Assembly (NCBI GenBank): GCA_017541825.1
Contig: JAFXYJ010000049.1
Span: 1 to 35,043 of the forward strand
Length of the DNA stretch: 35,043 bases
DNA from: Oscillospiraceae bacterium
GTDB lineage: Bacteria > Bacillota > Clostridia > Oscillospirales > Oscillospiraceae
Direction: 5' to 3'
Shown here: positions 15,569-22,897 of the stretch, piece after piece
Layout: the number at the start of each line of letters is the position of its first letter
Position numbering within the stretch: the first letter of the stretch is position 1
Program-made: the position numbers and the translations under genes
Notes under the pieces: model-generated
The model's input: only the letters and a program-made list of their open reading frames with translations
What the model was told of the DNA's origin: nothing
Databases searched by the model: none

Positions 15569-16024
15569 TCAATCCTCCATGAAAAGATAGACGATCTCGA
15601 AGATCGCCGCCTCCCTGGGCTTGTTGATCTCCAGGTCGGTGTCGTTGTACATGCTGGTCAGGGCGCAGCGGCTGATCTCCGGCTGCTGCGGCAGCGCGGC
15701 CATGGCGGCGTAGATCTGCCGGCCCAGCGCCGCGGCCGCGGCCCGGCTGGTGCTGTACCCGTTGATGTGAAGCGACGCGGTGGGAACCAGGTTGGTCACC
15801 CGCTCCCCGGTCAGCTCCACGGTGACGAAATCGTCGGGAATGGGGTGGGGAACCGATCCGGTCACGCTCAGCGGCGTCGGCGGCGGCGGGTCAGGCGTGG
15901 GATCCGGGTCGGGATCCGGATCGGGATCGGAGCGCAGCACGGGCGCCGGCTCGGTTTCCTCCTCCAGTTCCTCGGGATTGAGCGCTTCGGACAGGTAGCT
16001 GATCACGTATTCTTCGATGGTCAA
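15569..16024 (-). CDS. Tail terminator/completion protein with DP-repeat linker
   Basis: 151 residues. The start is TTG at 16024, supported by GGGAGGTG 7 bases upstream and by overlap with the previous stop (TTGA). The N-terminal helix (TIEEYVISYLSEAL) and C-terminal part (TASLHINGYSTSRAAAAALGRQI, CALTSMYNDTDLEINKPREAAIFEIVYL) fit the small siphophage tail-terminator proteins that cap the tail and join it to the head. Between them residues 32-51 form an unusual Asp-Pro and Pro run (DPDPDPDPDPTPDPPPPTP), encoded by a 6-base DNA repeat, which probably is a flexible surface loop. It lies just before the tail tube gene. Confidence 0.75.
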   Translation of the reverse strand: MTIEEYVISYLSEALNPEELEEETEPAPVLRSDPDPDPDPDPTPDPPPPTPLSVTGSVPHPIPDDFVTVELTGERVTNLVPTASLHINGYSTSRAAAAALGRQIYAAMAALPQQPEISRCALTSMYNDTDLEINKPREAAIFEIVYLFMED

Positions 16025-16275
16025 ATCCGGACACCTCCCGCGGCCTTTTCCAGCGTGGCGTTTTTGTTGTTGTCCCGCCTGGCTTCCCAGCTCGCCGCCC
16101 GCACGCTGCCGATGGCGACAAAGCTGATCGGGTGGGCGCTTTCCGTCTCGTAGCCGTCGCCGGCCCGGGATGCAATCTGCCCTGCGGCGCCGTTGATGAT
16201 GCTCTGCATCTCGCCGGACTTCATCAGCGCGTTGAGCCCCCGCAGGTCGAGCTTGAAGCGGACGTCACTACTCAT
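16021..16275 (-). CDS. HK97 gp10-like head-tail joining protein
   Basis: 84 residues, short for the gp10 family (100-150) but with its pattern: VRFKLDLRGLNALMKSGEMQSIINGAAGQIASRAGDGYETES followed by a basic C-terminus (AASWEARRDNNKNATLEKA). These proteins sit at the head-tail interface. The start overlaps the preceding adaptor stop by 8 bases and its own stop overlaps the next start. The ribosome site is weak, so translation is probably coupled. Confidence 0.75.
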   Translation of the reverse strand: MSSDVRFKLDLRGLNALMKSGEMQSIINGAAGQIASRAGDGYETESAHPISFVAIGSVRAASWEARRDNNKNATLEKAAGGVRI

Positions 16276-16597
16276 ACCGGCACACCCGCACCTTCTTGTG
16301 CCAGGGCGTGGGCACGTTGGCCTCGATGCCCTCGATCACGTCGCCGAAGGTCCGGTAGGTCCGGCCGAAGAACTCCACGGCGGTGTCGGTCCAGTCGTGC
16401 GTGTCCCCCTTCGGGATGCCGAGCATGTACTCGATTTTCTTCCCGTAGAGGTCCGTGCTGCTGGTGACCTCCTCCGTGGTCGGCTGGCCCACCAGGACGT
16501 TGTCCACACTCGTGGACGTCAGCGCGTACACGGGGTCGTTGAAGGCGTCCGTGCCGGTCTGGGTGCGCTCCCAAAGTTTGACGGTGATCCCCTTCAT
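16268..16597 (-). CDS. Phage head-tail adaptor / head completion protein
   Basis: 109 residues starting at ATG 16597, which overlaps the upstream stop as ATGA and has GGGGGAGG 7 bases before it. The sequence (KGITVKLWERTQTGTDAFNDPVY, VLVGQPTTEEV, KKIEYMLGIPKGDTHDWTDTAVEFFGRTYRTFGDVIEGIEANVPTPWHKKVRVCRYE) matches the small head-closure or minor capsid proteins found after the connector in Clostridia siphophages. A role in sealing the filled head is inferred from order and length. Confidence 0.8.
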   Translation of the reverse strand: MKGITVKLWERTQTGTDAFNDPVYALTSTSVDNVLVGQPTTEEVTSSTDLYGKKIEYMLGIPKGDTHDWTDTAVEFFGRTYRTFGDVIEGIEANVPTPWHKKVRVCRYE

Positions 16598-16998
16598 CCC
16601 AGCGCCTCCCCCGGATGCGGCCGCGGCACCAGCTCCTGCGTCGGGCTGTAGGACCCGATGGCGTTGCCGATGCCCAGCAGCTTCCGGTCCAGCTTGGAGA
16701 AATAGATCTCGCCGGTGGAGCCGCCGGAGCCGATGGTCCAGCTCTGGGAGTAGCCCAGGGCGCTCATGCTGCCCTGCGTGGCCCCGGTGGGCACGCCGTA
16801 GGATCCGTCGCCCAGGGTGCGGATTACCATGTTGCAGCTCACCACCTGCTTGGCGGCGGCCGAGGCCTCCGGCGCGAAGGCGTCGATGTAGACGGCGGCG
16901 TCGCCCAGCAGCGTGCTGCACACGGCCTTTTCGTCGGTGGTCAGGTCTCTGGTCAGCCGGGCCTCCACGTCCGCCACGGTTGCGTATGCGTTGGCCAT
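16594..16998 (-). CDS. Phage head-tail connector protein (Gp15/Gp19-like)
   Basis: 134 residues from ATG 16998, chosen because AAAGGAGGG lies 8 bases upstream; an in-frame start at 17040 lacks one. The N-terminus ANAYATVADVEARLTRDLTTDEKAVCSTLLGDAAVYIDAF is the helical signature of the connector family that docks under the portal, followed by VVSCNMVIRTLGDG and a C-terminal segment with QSWTIGSGGSTGEIYFSKLDRKLLGIG. It follows the capsid and a small gene and ends in an ATGA overlap with the adaptor gene. Confidence 0.85.
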   Translation of the reverse strand: MANAYATVADVEARLTRDLTTDEKAVCSTLLGDAAVYIDAFAPEASAAAKQVVSCNMVIRTLGDGSYGVPTGATQGSMSALGYSQSWTIGSGGSTGEIYFSKLDRKLLGIGNAIGSYSPTQELVPRPHPGEALG

Positions 16999-17052
16999 GT
17001 CCGGCCCTCCTTTGCTGACGCCGGTGTCCGTTTTGGACACCGGCGCGGTAGT

Positions 17053-17226
17053 TTACTCGCCCTTGGCGGCCTTCCCGCCGCGCTTCGCCGGCCGCTTCAC
17101 CGGCTCCGCGGGAGCCGGCTTGGCGGGCGGCACGGCCAGCGCGTAGCCGCGCGCGAGGTACTCGTCCACCCGGGACTCATGGACCCACATGACCGTGCCC
17201 GTATGGGCGTTGATCATCCGGACCAT
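17053..17226 (-). CDS. Small basic phage protein next to the major capsid gene
   Basis: 57 residues: a short folded-looking N-terminus (MVRMINAHTGTVMWVHESRVDEYLARGYALA) then a Pro/Ala/Lys tail (PPAKPAPAEPVKRPAKRGGKAAKGE). It begins one base after the capsid stop and ends 55 bases before the connector start. Short proteins of this design, with a VxxxRVxEYLxxGY core and lysine-rich tail, are common right after the major capsid gene in Firmicutes siphophages; their role is unknown. No clear ribosome site, so coupling to the capsid gene is likely. Confidence 0.7.
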   Translation of the reverse strand: MVRMINAHTGTVMWVHESRVDEYLARGYALAVPPAKPAPAEPVKRPAKRGGKAAKGE

Positions 17227-17227
17227 A

Positions 17228-18133
17228 TCAGGCGGGGGTGGCGCCGGTCAGCTGATTGAAGGCAGCCAGGTTGGCGCGGAAGCCGACCTCGATCTCGGCG
17301 CGGACGGCGAACATGTTCCGCTGCCACAGGTTGATCACCGTGGTGCCGGAAGTGAGCGTCGCCTGGTCGCTGATGGAGATCTGCACGCCCTCCACGGTGC
17401 CGTACATGGCCTGGGTCCAGTCGCCGGCCACGCCGATGACGGCGGGGGTGCCGGGCGCGGTGCCCACGCCGGCCTCGCCGGAGACGTACAGACCGCGGCC
17501 CATGACGGTGCGGGCGCCCAGGATGCGGGGGACGGCGCCCTCGGCCACGGAGTTGATGAACAGCGGACGGCCGTCGCTGTCCACGGCGCTCAGCAGGATG
17601 CCCTGCGCGGCGGGAGACAGGCCGAAGCCGTCCAGGGCGAAGCCCTGCTCGGCGATGTCCGAGAAGGCGGCCACGAGGCCGTCGTAGACGGTGTGGCCCA
17701 GGCCGGCGATCAGGCTCTGGGCGGTGCAGGTGGAGAAATTATCGAAGTTGGCGCCGGGGGCGGCGACCGCGCCGATGACGGTCTGGTCGAACTTGAGGGC
17801 CAGGGCGCCGGGCAGGCGGGCCACGAGGGCGTCATAGAGCGCGCGGTCGTCGCGCCGGAACTGGTTGCTCATGGGCATGATGACGGCCAGGGTGTAGGCC
17901 TCCATGAGCTTGGTGGACAGGCCGGGGTTGCTGACCGGCTTCTCGTCGGTCTCGGCGACCCAGGCGGCGGAGGGATCGCTGGAGATCACGGGGATCGTCA
18001 GGCCGCGGCCGGGCAGGGTGACCTGGCGGGCCAGTTGCATGACGGCGCTCGCCTCCTGCGTTTTCTGGAGGATCTCCGCGGAGACCTCGGAGGGCAGCGA
18101 CACGTTGCTGCGGTTGGTGGGGATTCCGGACAT
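17228..18133 (-). CDS. Phage major capsid protein (HK97 fold)
   Basis: 301 residues from ATG 18133 with AAAGGAG 9 bases upstream (a TTG two codons earlier is less well placed). Signatures of HK97-type capsids: SLPSEVSAEILQKTQEASAVMQLARQVTLPGRGLTIPVIS near the N-terminus, then AAWVAETDEKPVSNPGLSTKLMEAYTLAVIMPMSNQF, DQTVIGAVAAPG and the C-terminal NMFAVRAEIEVGFRANLAAFNQLTG. At ~300 residues it is a minimal capsid without an N-terminal scaffold domain, consistent with the separate scaffold gene just upstream. Confidence 0.95.
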   Translation of the reverse strand: MSGIPTNRSNVSLPSEVSAEILQKTQEASAVMQLARQVTLPGRGLTIPVISSDPSAAWVAETDEKPVSNPGLSTKLMEAYTLAVIMPMSNQFRRDDRALYDALVARLPGALALKFDQTVIGAVAAPGANFDNFSTCTAQSLIAGLGHTVYDGLVAAFSDIAEQGFALDGFGLSPAAQGILLSAVDSDGRPLFINSVAEGAVPRILGARTVMGRGLYVSGEAGVGTAPGTPAVIGVAGDWTQAMYGTVEGVQISISDQATLTSGTTVINLWQRNMFAVRAEIEVGFRANLAAFNQLTGATPA

Positions 18134-18156
18134 TTTCAATGTCTCCTTTCAGTGTA

Positions 18157-18639
18157 TTATTTGGCAGGGAAGTTTTCCTGCATCCAGTCCGCGAATTTGT
18201 CACGGGTCGCGGACGCCCCGGCGGTTCCGTGGACCTCACCGCCGTCGGGGATCCTGGGATAGCCCGCGGGCTGCGCGTCCTTGGCGTAGGCCTTGATGCT
18301 CTCGGCCTGGGCCTTGCATGCCTCCTCGGACTCCGCCGTCAGCAGGCTGGCGGGCACGCCGGTCTCCTTCGAGACCCGCTCCCGCAGCTCCCGGAGGGAG
18401 TTTGCCAGCTTCAGCGCGGTCAGCTCGTCGGTCACGGCCTGCAGCTGCGCCGCCATGCCGTTGTCCGCCGGCTTGTCCTTGAGGGCCTTGAGCTCGTTCT
18501 GCGCCGCGGCCAGCTGCTCCCGCAGCTGATCCTGCTCGGCCCTGGCGGCGTTGATGTCCGCCCCGTTGAGCTCCATGATCCTGTCCAGCTTTTCCTTCTC
18601 GATCTCGGGGAAAAGCGCGGTGATGTCGGTCCGTTTCAT
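18157..18639 (-). CDS. Phage capsid scaffolding protein
   Basis: 160 residues. An N-terminal helix (ITALFPEIEKEKLDRIMELNGADINAAR) is followed by a coiled coil (about 33-95; EQDQLREQLAAAQNELKALKDK, AVTDELTALKLANSLRELRERV) and a short C-terminal region ending WMQENFPAK, the capsid-binding end in GP20-like scaffolds. It sits immediately before the major capsid gene and has AAAGGA before its ATG. It guides procapsid assembly and leaves the head before packaging. Confidence 0.9.
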   Translation of the reverse strand: MKRTDITALFPEIEKEKLDRIMELNGADINAARAEQDQLREQLAAAQNELKALKDKPADNGMAAQLQAVTDELTALKLANSLRELRERVSKETGVPASLLTAESEEACKAQAESIKAYAKDAQPAGYPRIPDGGEVHGTAGASATRDKFADWMQENFPAK

Positions 18640-18724
18640 GCTGATCCTTTCTCCGCTACGCTTTTAACGGGGTCGCCTCCCGCGCGGCTGCCGCTTTACG
18701 CCCGGCCGGCTGATTTTGGATATG

Positions 18725-18749
18725 AAAAAAGCAGCCCGTCGGCTGCCTT
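18725..18749 (-). terminator. Rho-independent terminator after the head-fibre gene
   Basis: On the minus strand the stem GCAGCC-GACG-GGCTGC (18746-18731) is followed by six T. It lies 29 bases after the head-fibre stop and 86 bases before the scaffold start, so it could limit read-through between head genes. Confidence 0.75.
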
Positions 18750-18774
18750 TATCATTCGGTTGGTGCTGTGATTC

Positions 18775-19788
18775 TTACGAGGAATAGATGACATGGTAGG
18801 TGTATTCTATGTTTGCGGCAAAGCCATAGGAATTGGATGCGATATAGACGGACATTTTCGTCGCGGAGCGTATTTTCGCCGCACCCGAGTAACTCCCAGA
18901 TGCGGCTGAGTCGTTAAAGCATGAGACGGCGAATGAGCCGTTCCTTGTATATGCCGTCGCGGCTGAAGAGTTGGTCTTATATACACACTCAACAATGCCG
19001 GACGCCGGAATAGCAGAATATGTGGGCGCATTCCGAACAAACGCAAAAAATCCGATTGCGTATGCCTGTATAAGATCGCCAAACGGTGAGCCAGCGGCGT
19101 TTCCTGCGCTCGGGTAAATCATGCACGCAAGCGGGTAGCCGCTGCCAGCATACGGCAGGTCAATGTCCATCGCCGCGCCCGTGGTCGTGCCTTTGAATGT
19201 ACCCGTCACGACATTGGACGCGCCGCCTCCGCCGCTGACGTTCACGAGCAGGGAATTGATCAGCGTGGTGTCAACGGTGCCGTTTTGCGTCACCGTATCG
19301 GAGGTCTGCGCCACCAGAGCGCCGTTGGAAACGACCTTGCCCTCGTCGCCGGCCGTGTAGGAGTTGGGGACGGCGACCACGACCTCGTTGTTGGTGGTCG
19401 TGTCCACCGTGCCGTTGGCGGTGATGTTCTTCGAAGTCTGGCTGACCAGAGCGCCATTGGAAACGACCTTGCCCTCGTCCCCGGCGGCATAGCTGTTCGG
19501 CACGCTGACGTTGACGGGGCTGTATGCCTTGCCGGTGGGCGCGGTGTAGGTGCCGTTCTCCGTGACCGAAAGCGGCTCGACGTCCACATCACCGCCGCCT
19601 CCGCCGCCTTCGGCGATCACGGCCAGATACTCCTCCGCGCGGCTCTGGGGATGCTCCGGGACCTCCACGTCCTCTCCGGCGATCTTTGCCAGGTACTGCT
19701 CCGTCCGGCTCTGCGGGAACTCGGGCAGATCCGCGTTCTCTCCGGCGATCTTCGCCAGGTACTGCTCATTCCTCGACTGCGGTCCCAT
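18775..19788 (-). CDS. Putative head fibre / capsid decoration protein
   Basis: 337 residues. The N-terminus has three near-copies of PQSRxEQYLAKIAGE (about 3-17, 25-39, 47-61), a motif used in Firmicutes phages at the N-terminus of head-fibre-type proteins. After a Gly6 linker comes VTENGTYTAPTGKAYSPVNV. Two copies of a 34-residue unit beginning PNSYxAGDEGKVVSNGALV follow (97-130 and 141-174). The C-terminal ~150 residues are beta-rich, Ser/Ala/Tyr-rich and less GC-rich than the rest, like an exchangeable adhesin head. Its place among head genes favours a capsid fibre over a tail fibre. AGGAGGA precedes the ATG; a terminator follows. Confidence 0.7.
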   Translation of the reverse strand: MGPQSRNEQYLAKIAGENADLPEFPQSRTEQYLAKIAGEDVEVPEHPQSRAEEYLAVIAEGGGGGGDVDVEPLSVTENGTYTAPTGKAYSPVNVSVPNSYAAGDEGKVVSNGALVSQTSKNITANGTVDTTTNNEVVVAVPNSYTAGDEGKVVSNGALVAQTSDTVTQNGTVDTTLINSLLVNVSGGGGASNVVTGTFKGTTTGAAMDIDLPYAGSGYPLACMIYPSAGNAAGSPFGDLIQAYAIGFFAFVRNAPTYSAIPASGIVECVYKTNSSAATAYTRNGSFAVSCFNDSAASGSYSGAAKIRSATKMSVYIASNSYGFAANIEYTYHVIYSS

Positions 19789-19798
19789 ATTGATCCTC

Positions 19799-20467
19799 CT
19801 AATCAGTTTTGTTTTTCAGCTTCCGGCGCAGCTCGTCCACCAGCGCCGGCTCGTCCCAGAACTCCGCCCGTGCCAGATAGTCCCGCCAGGTCTGGAGGCT
19901 GGATCCGCCGATCAGCCAGTCGATGTGCTCCACCAGGTTCGGCCGTATGTTTTCCGCCGCGGCGTCGCCGTGCCGGCAGATCATGAACTCGTGGAAGAAG
20001 GTGTCGTCTCCGTTGCCGAGGGCCCGCAGCACGGACAGCTCCGGCAGGGGGCTTTCCCGCTCCCAGGCGCCGGAGAGGACCCACTCGGCGCACTCCCGCG
20101 CCCAGGGATCCGGGATCCGCACGCACTGGAAGCTGTTCCAGGCGTCGTTGACGTAGACGCTGCCCCAGGCGTCCAGCCGGTCGCCGAAGTTGCGGCAGGC
20201 GAAGCCGTAGGCCACGCCCTCGTCGTATTCGCGGCAGCGCGCGCCGAAGTCGCTGCAGGGCAGCACGTCGTCCTGGATGTGCCAGGTGCCGCCCTCGCCG
20301 GTCCGGGAGGCGAAGGCCTCCATGCAGGCGGCCAGGTTGCCCCGACCCGCCTCGTCGTTCCAGATCTCGATCTCGTCGGCGCCGACGCCCCGGTCCTGCA
20401 GCATGGGCACCAGATAGCCCTCGACGTACCACATGCGCTGCGGGCATGCGTGGATCAGCAGTTTCAT
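19799..20467 (-). CDS. Putative phage glycosyltransferase (GT-A-like)
   Basis: 222 residues. It starts MKLLIHACPQRMWYVEGYLVPML and has WHIQDDVLP with an acidic pair at D66-D67 where GT-A enzymes bind sugar-nucleotide and metal. A second acidic pair, GNGDDTFFHEF (D154-D155), and PNLVEHIDWLIGGSSL recall the PxLVxHxGxxS end motif of small sugar transferases. The gene lies among head genes, overlapping the MuF-like gene upstream, with GGAGGAG before its ATG. If active it may decorate virion proteins or host glycans. The family assignment is by motif only, so moderate confidence. Confidence 0.55.
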   Translation of the reverse strand: MKLLIHACPQRMWYVEGYLVPMLQDRGVGADEIEIWNDEAGRGNLAACMEAFASRTGEGGTWHIQDDVLPCSDFGARCREYDEGVAYGFACRNFGDRLDAWGSVYVNDAWNSFQCVRIPDPWARECAEWVLSGAWERESPLPELSVLRALGNGDDTFFHEFMICRHGDAAAENIRPNLVEHIDWLIGGSSLQTWRDYLARAEFWDEPALVDELRRKLKNKTD

Positions 20468-21225
20468 GTGTCCAGCTCCTCCGCCGCGCTGCTCTCCAGC
20501 GCCCGCCGCCGGGCGTAGGCGTCGCGCTTCTGCGCGTTGATCCGCGCCCGGTTCTCGGCGTAGAACTCCCGCCGCATGGCGTTGATCTTCTGCTGCGAGC
20601 CGTAGCCCTCGGCGTCGGCGTACATCTCGTAGTACTGGTCCGGGTCGTACCCGGCCACCGTCGTGTAGTCGTCGTAGCGCACCGCGTAGGTGCAGTCGCA
20701 GTTGGCGTGGACGTGGGCCGCGTGTCCGTTTTGGACCAGCCTGCGGCTGGCGTCCTGATACCCCCGGGAGGCCAGCGCTATGCAGAACGCGCAGGTGTCC
20801 CCGTGGGGGATCCAGGCGACCTGGGCCCCGTCCCGGATGGCATTTTTGACCGTCGTGTCCACGCCGGCCATCTTGACCAGCCGTTCCACGGCCCCGGCGA
20901 CCATCTCCACGTTGTCAGAGGTCTTGAGCACGCCGTTGACGGCCTTGGCCGTCTCGGCGTAGGTGGCGGTGGCGGCGGCCTCCGCCGGGGGCAGGAATTT
21001 GCCGCTGGCCTCGGCCACGGCGTCGTACCAGGACGCGGCCAGCGCGCTCGTGCCCTCGCCGTACTTTGTTGCCAGCGCGTAGGCGTAGTCGATCAGGGCC
21101 TGCCGGTCGATGCTGATCAGTCCGCCCTGTTTGTTCACCCAGATCCGCAGCTCGTCCGCGGCCTTCTTCGACACGCTGCCGAGCCGCTGCACGAACCGGT
21201 CCCAGTCTTTTATGGATATGGTCAT
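20464..21225 (-). CDS. Phage minor head protein (MuF/VG15-like)
   Basis: 253 residues. A helical N-terminal half (LRIWVNKQGGLISIDRQALIDYAYALATKYGEG) is followed by a Cys/His-rich core, WIPHGDTCAFCIALASRGYQ then HAAHVHANCDCTYAVRYD (H141, C145, C148, H168-H173, C176, C178), which probably binds zinc. This is the pattern of minor capsid proteins encoded after the portal in Gram-positive siphophages; they are packed in the head in a few copies. The C-terminus is basic and helical. It overlaps the HAD gene by ATGA and the next gene by 4 bases. Confidence 0.85.
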   Translation of the reverse strand: MTISIKDWDRFVQRLGSVSKKAADELRIWVNKQGGLISIDRQALIDYAYALATKYGEGTSALAASWYDAVAEASGKFLPPAEAAATATYAETAKAVNGVLKTSDNVEMVAGAVERLVKMAGVDTTVKNAIRDGAQVAWIPHGDTCAFCIALASRGYQDASRRLVQNGHAAHVHANCDCTYAVRYDDYTTVAGYDPDQYYEMYADAEGYGSQQKINAMRREFYAENRARINAQKRDAYARRRALESSAAEELDT

Positions 21226-21506
21226 GGTTTCACCGCTTTGTCGTCGATATAAAGATCCGCGTAGATCTTCCGGCTGTCATGGCCGGCAAAGCGGACGGCG
21301 GCCGGGGCGTTTTGATTTATCAGCGTCGGCCGAAAGCCAAACCCGGCAAGAGTGTCTACGGCCTCGGCCAGCGATTTGCCTTCCCGGCACGTCCAGAGGA
21401 TCACCGTGTGACCCTGGCGCTGGGCCCCGATCAGCCGGGAGATCAGCGGGAGATTCGGCTGAGAGCCGCGGACCAGCGTGTCATCGTAGTCGACCGCAAT
21501 AATCAC
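21222..21506 (-). CDS. Small HAD-family phosphatase-like protein
   Basis: 94 residues starting at GTG 21506, overlapping the portal stop as GTGA with GAGGAG 8 bases upstream. It has HAD motif I IAVDYDDTL (nucleophile D6, acid D8), motif II ILWTC (T39), a basic SRK near 78-80 and motif IV YIDDK (D88, D89). There is no cap domain, as in compact BT0820-like HAD proteins. Such proteins hydrolyse small phosphate substrates or nucleic-acid 3'/5' phosphates in other systems; the substrate here is unknown. Placement between portal and minor head genes is odd for an enzyme. Confidence 0.8.
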   Translation of the reverse strand: MIIAVDYDDTLVRGSQPNLPLISRLIGAQRQGHTVILWTCREGKSLAEAVDTLAGFGFRPTLINQNAPAAVRFAGHDSRKIYADLYIDDKAVKP

Positions 21507-22897
21507 GCCTCCAGCTCCTCGATCAGCTGCATGCCCCGGGCCCGCTGCTCCTGGGAGTTGATCCGGCGGATCTCCGCCTGGTCGAAGCCCAGCATCTCCA
21601 GGAACACGTTCGTGTCCGCGAAGCCGGGCCGGGCGCTGGCGATCTTGATCGCCGCGTCGGCGGTCACGGCCACGCTGGGCATGGCGGGGTTCTTGAAGTG
21701 GGCCATGATCTCCCGCTGCTCCTCGGGCAGCTCGTCCATGGTCGTGTTCTGGCTGATGGCCAGCGCCATGAGCGCGATGGTCCGCAGCGTGTCGCCGTTG
21801 CCGGCGTTGAGCTCCTGGGCCTTGGCCACCAGCGTCTGGCTCTGGGCCAGGATGGCGTCGGAGCTCGTGGGGTTGGCGTCGTTGACCACGCCCGTGTCGG
21901 TCACGGTCAGGCCCGTGGCCGCGGCGAACTGCGCCGAGAGCATCCGCAGCATCTCCACGTGCGGCGTGATGGTGCCCTGCTGCAGCTGCCCGAAGGTGGG
22001 CCGCTCGCCGGTGTCCGGGTTGACGGTGGAGGCCAGGATGCTGCCCACATACTGCCGGAATTTCTGATTGATCAGCACGTCGTACTGCTCGTCGGTGACG
22101 CCGAGCAGGTATTTCTGTGGCGCCGTGGAGAACTCCAGGCCGATGGAGGCGTTGGCCAGCGTGCGGACGTAGCCCTGGATCAGCCGGCGCACCGGCTCTT
22201 TGATCCGGCTCCGGCCGAAGGGCTTGTCGCTCGTGGCGTTCCAGATCAGCGGCTCCATCAGGGGCCGGCCCATCATCTGCCGGAAGCCCTCCGCGGTCCA
22301 GCGCTCGTCGAAGCGCTGCAGCACCCAGACGTAGTCGTCGGTGTACAGGTTGATCAGCCGCGGCCGCCAGCTCCGCCCGTCCGGCACGTTGACCGGCGCC
22401 GTGTCGATCACGGCCAGGCCGTAGGCGATCCGCCCGCGCTCGCCATTCCACACGGCGGCCGACGTGGCGGGGGAGTGGAAGCGGATCTTGCAGCCGATGG
22501 CAGGATCCGGGGACAGCGTGGCGAAGTCGCAGCCGTACTTGAGCTCGTCCCGGGCCGCCTTCCGGTATTCGTACAGCAGCCGGTTCCCGCGGACGATTCG
22601 GTCCAGGGCCTCCACGCGCTCGCCGGAGGGGGAGACGTACCCGTCGAACATGCTCCGGGCCGCCAGCACGTCCACCGTGTTGGCGCCCCAGGCGCAGCCG
22701 ATCTCCAGGCCCTGCATGCCTTCCGGCAGCGCGATGCCGAGGTTGACCTCGCTCAGAGGGATCTTCCCCTCGTAGTATTTGTTTTTCTTTTCGTTGGCGC
22801 TGCGGTGCTTCTCATAGGTCTGCAGCAGCTCGGCCAGCTGGTTTCGCGCCTGCGTGCTCAGCCCGGTCACACGGCCGGGGTCGATACCGAGTATCAT
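21503..22897 (-). CDS. Phage portal protein (SPP1 Gp6-like)
   Basis: 464 residues, typical length. Seen: NQLAELLQTYEKHRSANEKKNKYYEGK at the N-terminus, IPLSEVNLGIALPEGM, CDFATLSPDP, YVWVLQRFDERW, then the hinge and helix region SRIKEPVRRLIQGYVRTLANASIGLEFSTAPQKYLLGV and a C-terminal helical barrel part with DELPEEQREIMAHFKNPAMPSVAVTADAAIKI. It forms the dodecameric DNA channel at one capsid vertex. Its start overlaps the TerL stop by 4 bases, and its stop overlaps the HAD start. Confidence 0.94.
   Translation of the reverse strand: MILGIDPGRVTGLSTQARNQLAELLQTYEKHRSANEKKNKYYEGKIPLSEVNLGIALPEGMQGLEIGCAWGANTVDVLAARSMFDGYVSPSGERVEALDRIVRGNRLLYEYRKAARDELKYGCDFATLSPDPAIGCKIRFHSPATSAAVWNGERGRIAYGLAVIDTAPVNVPDGRSWRPRLINLYTDDYVWVLQRFDERWTAEGFRQMMGRPLMEPLIWNATSDKPFGRSRIKEPVRRLIQGYVRTLANASIGLEFSTAPQKYLLGVTDEQYDVLINQKFRQYVGSILASTVNPDTGERPTFGQLQQGTITPHVEMLRMLSAQFAAATGLTVTDTGVVNDANPTSSDAILAQSQTLVAKAQELNAGNGDTLRTIALMALAISQNTTMDELPEEQREIMAHFKNPAMPSVAVTADAAIKIASARPGFADTNVFLEMLGFDQAEIRRINSQEQRARGMQLIEELEA

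Noticed and set aside
14591-16153. 520-codon plus-strand frame across the tail tube region
   Set aside because: Antisense to several phage genes with clear motifs and ribosome sites; composition is Gly/Val/His/Arg-rich without domains.
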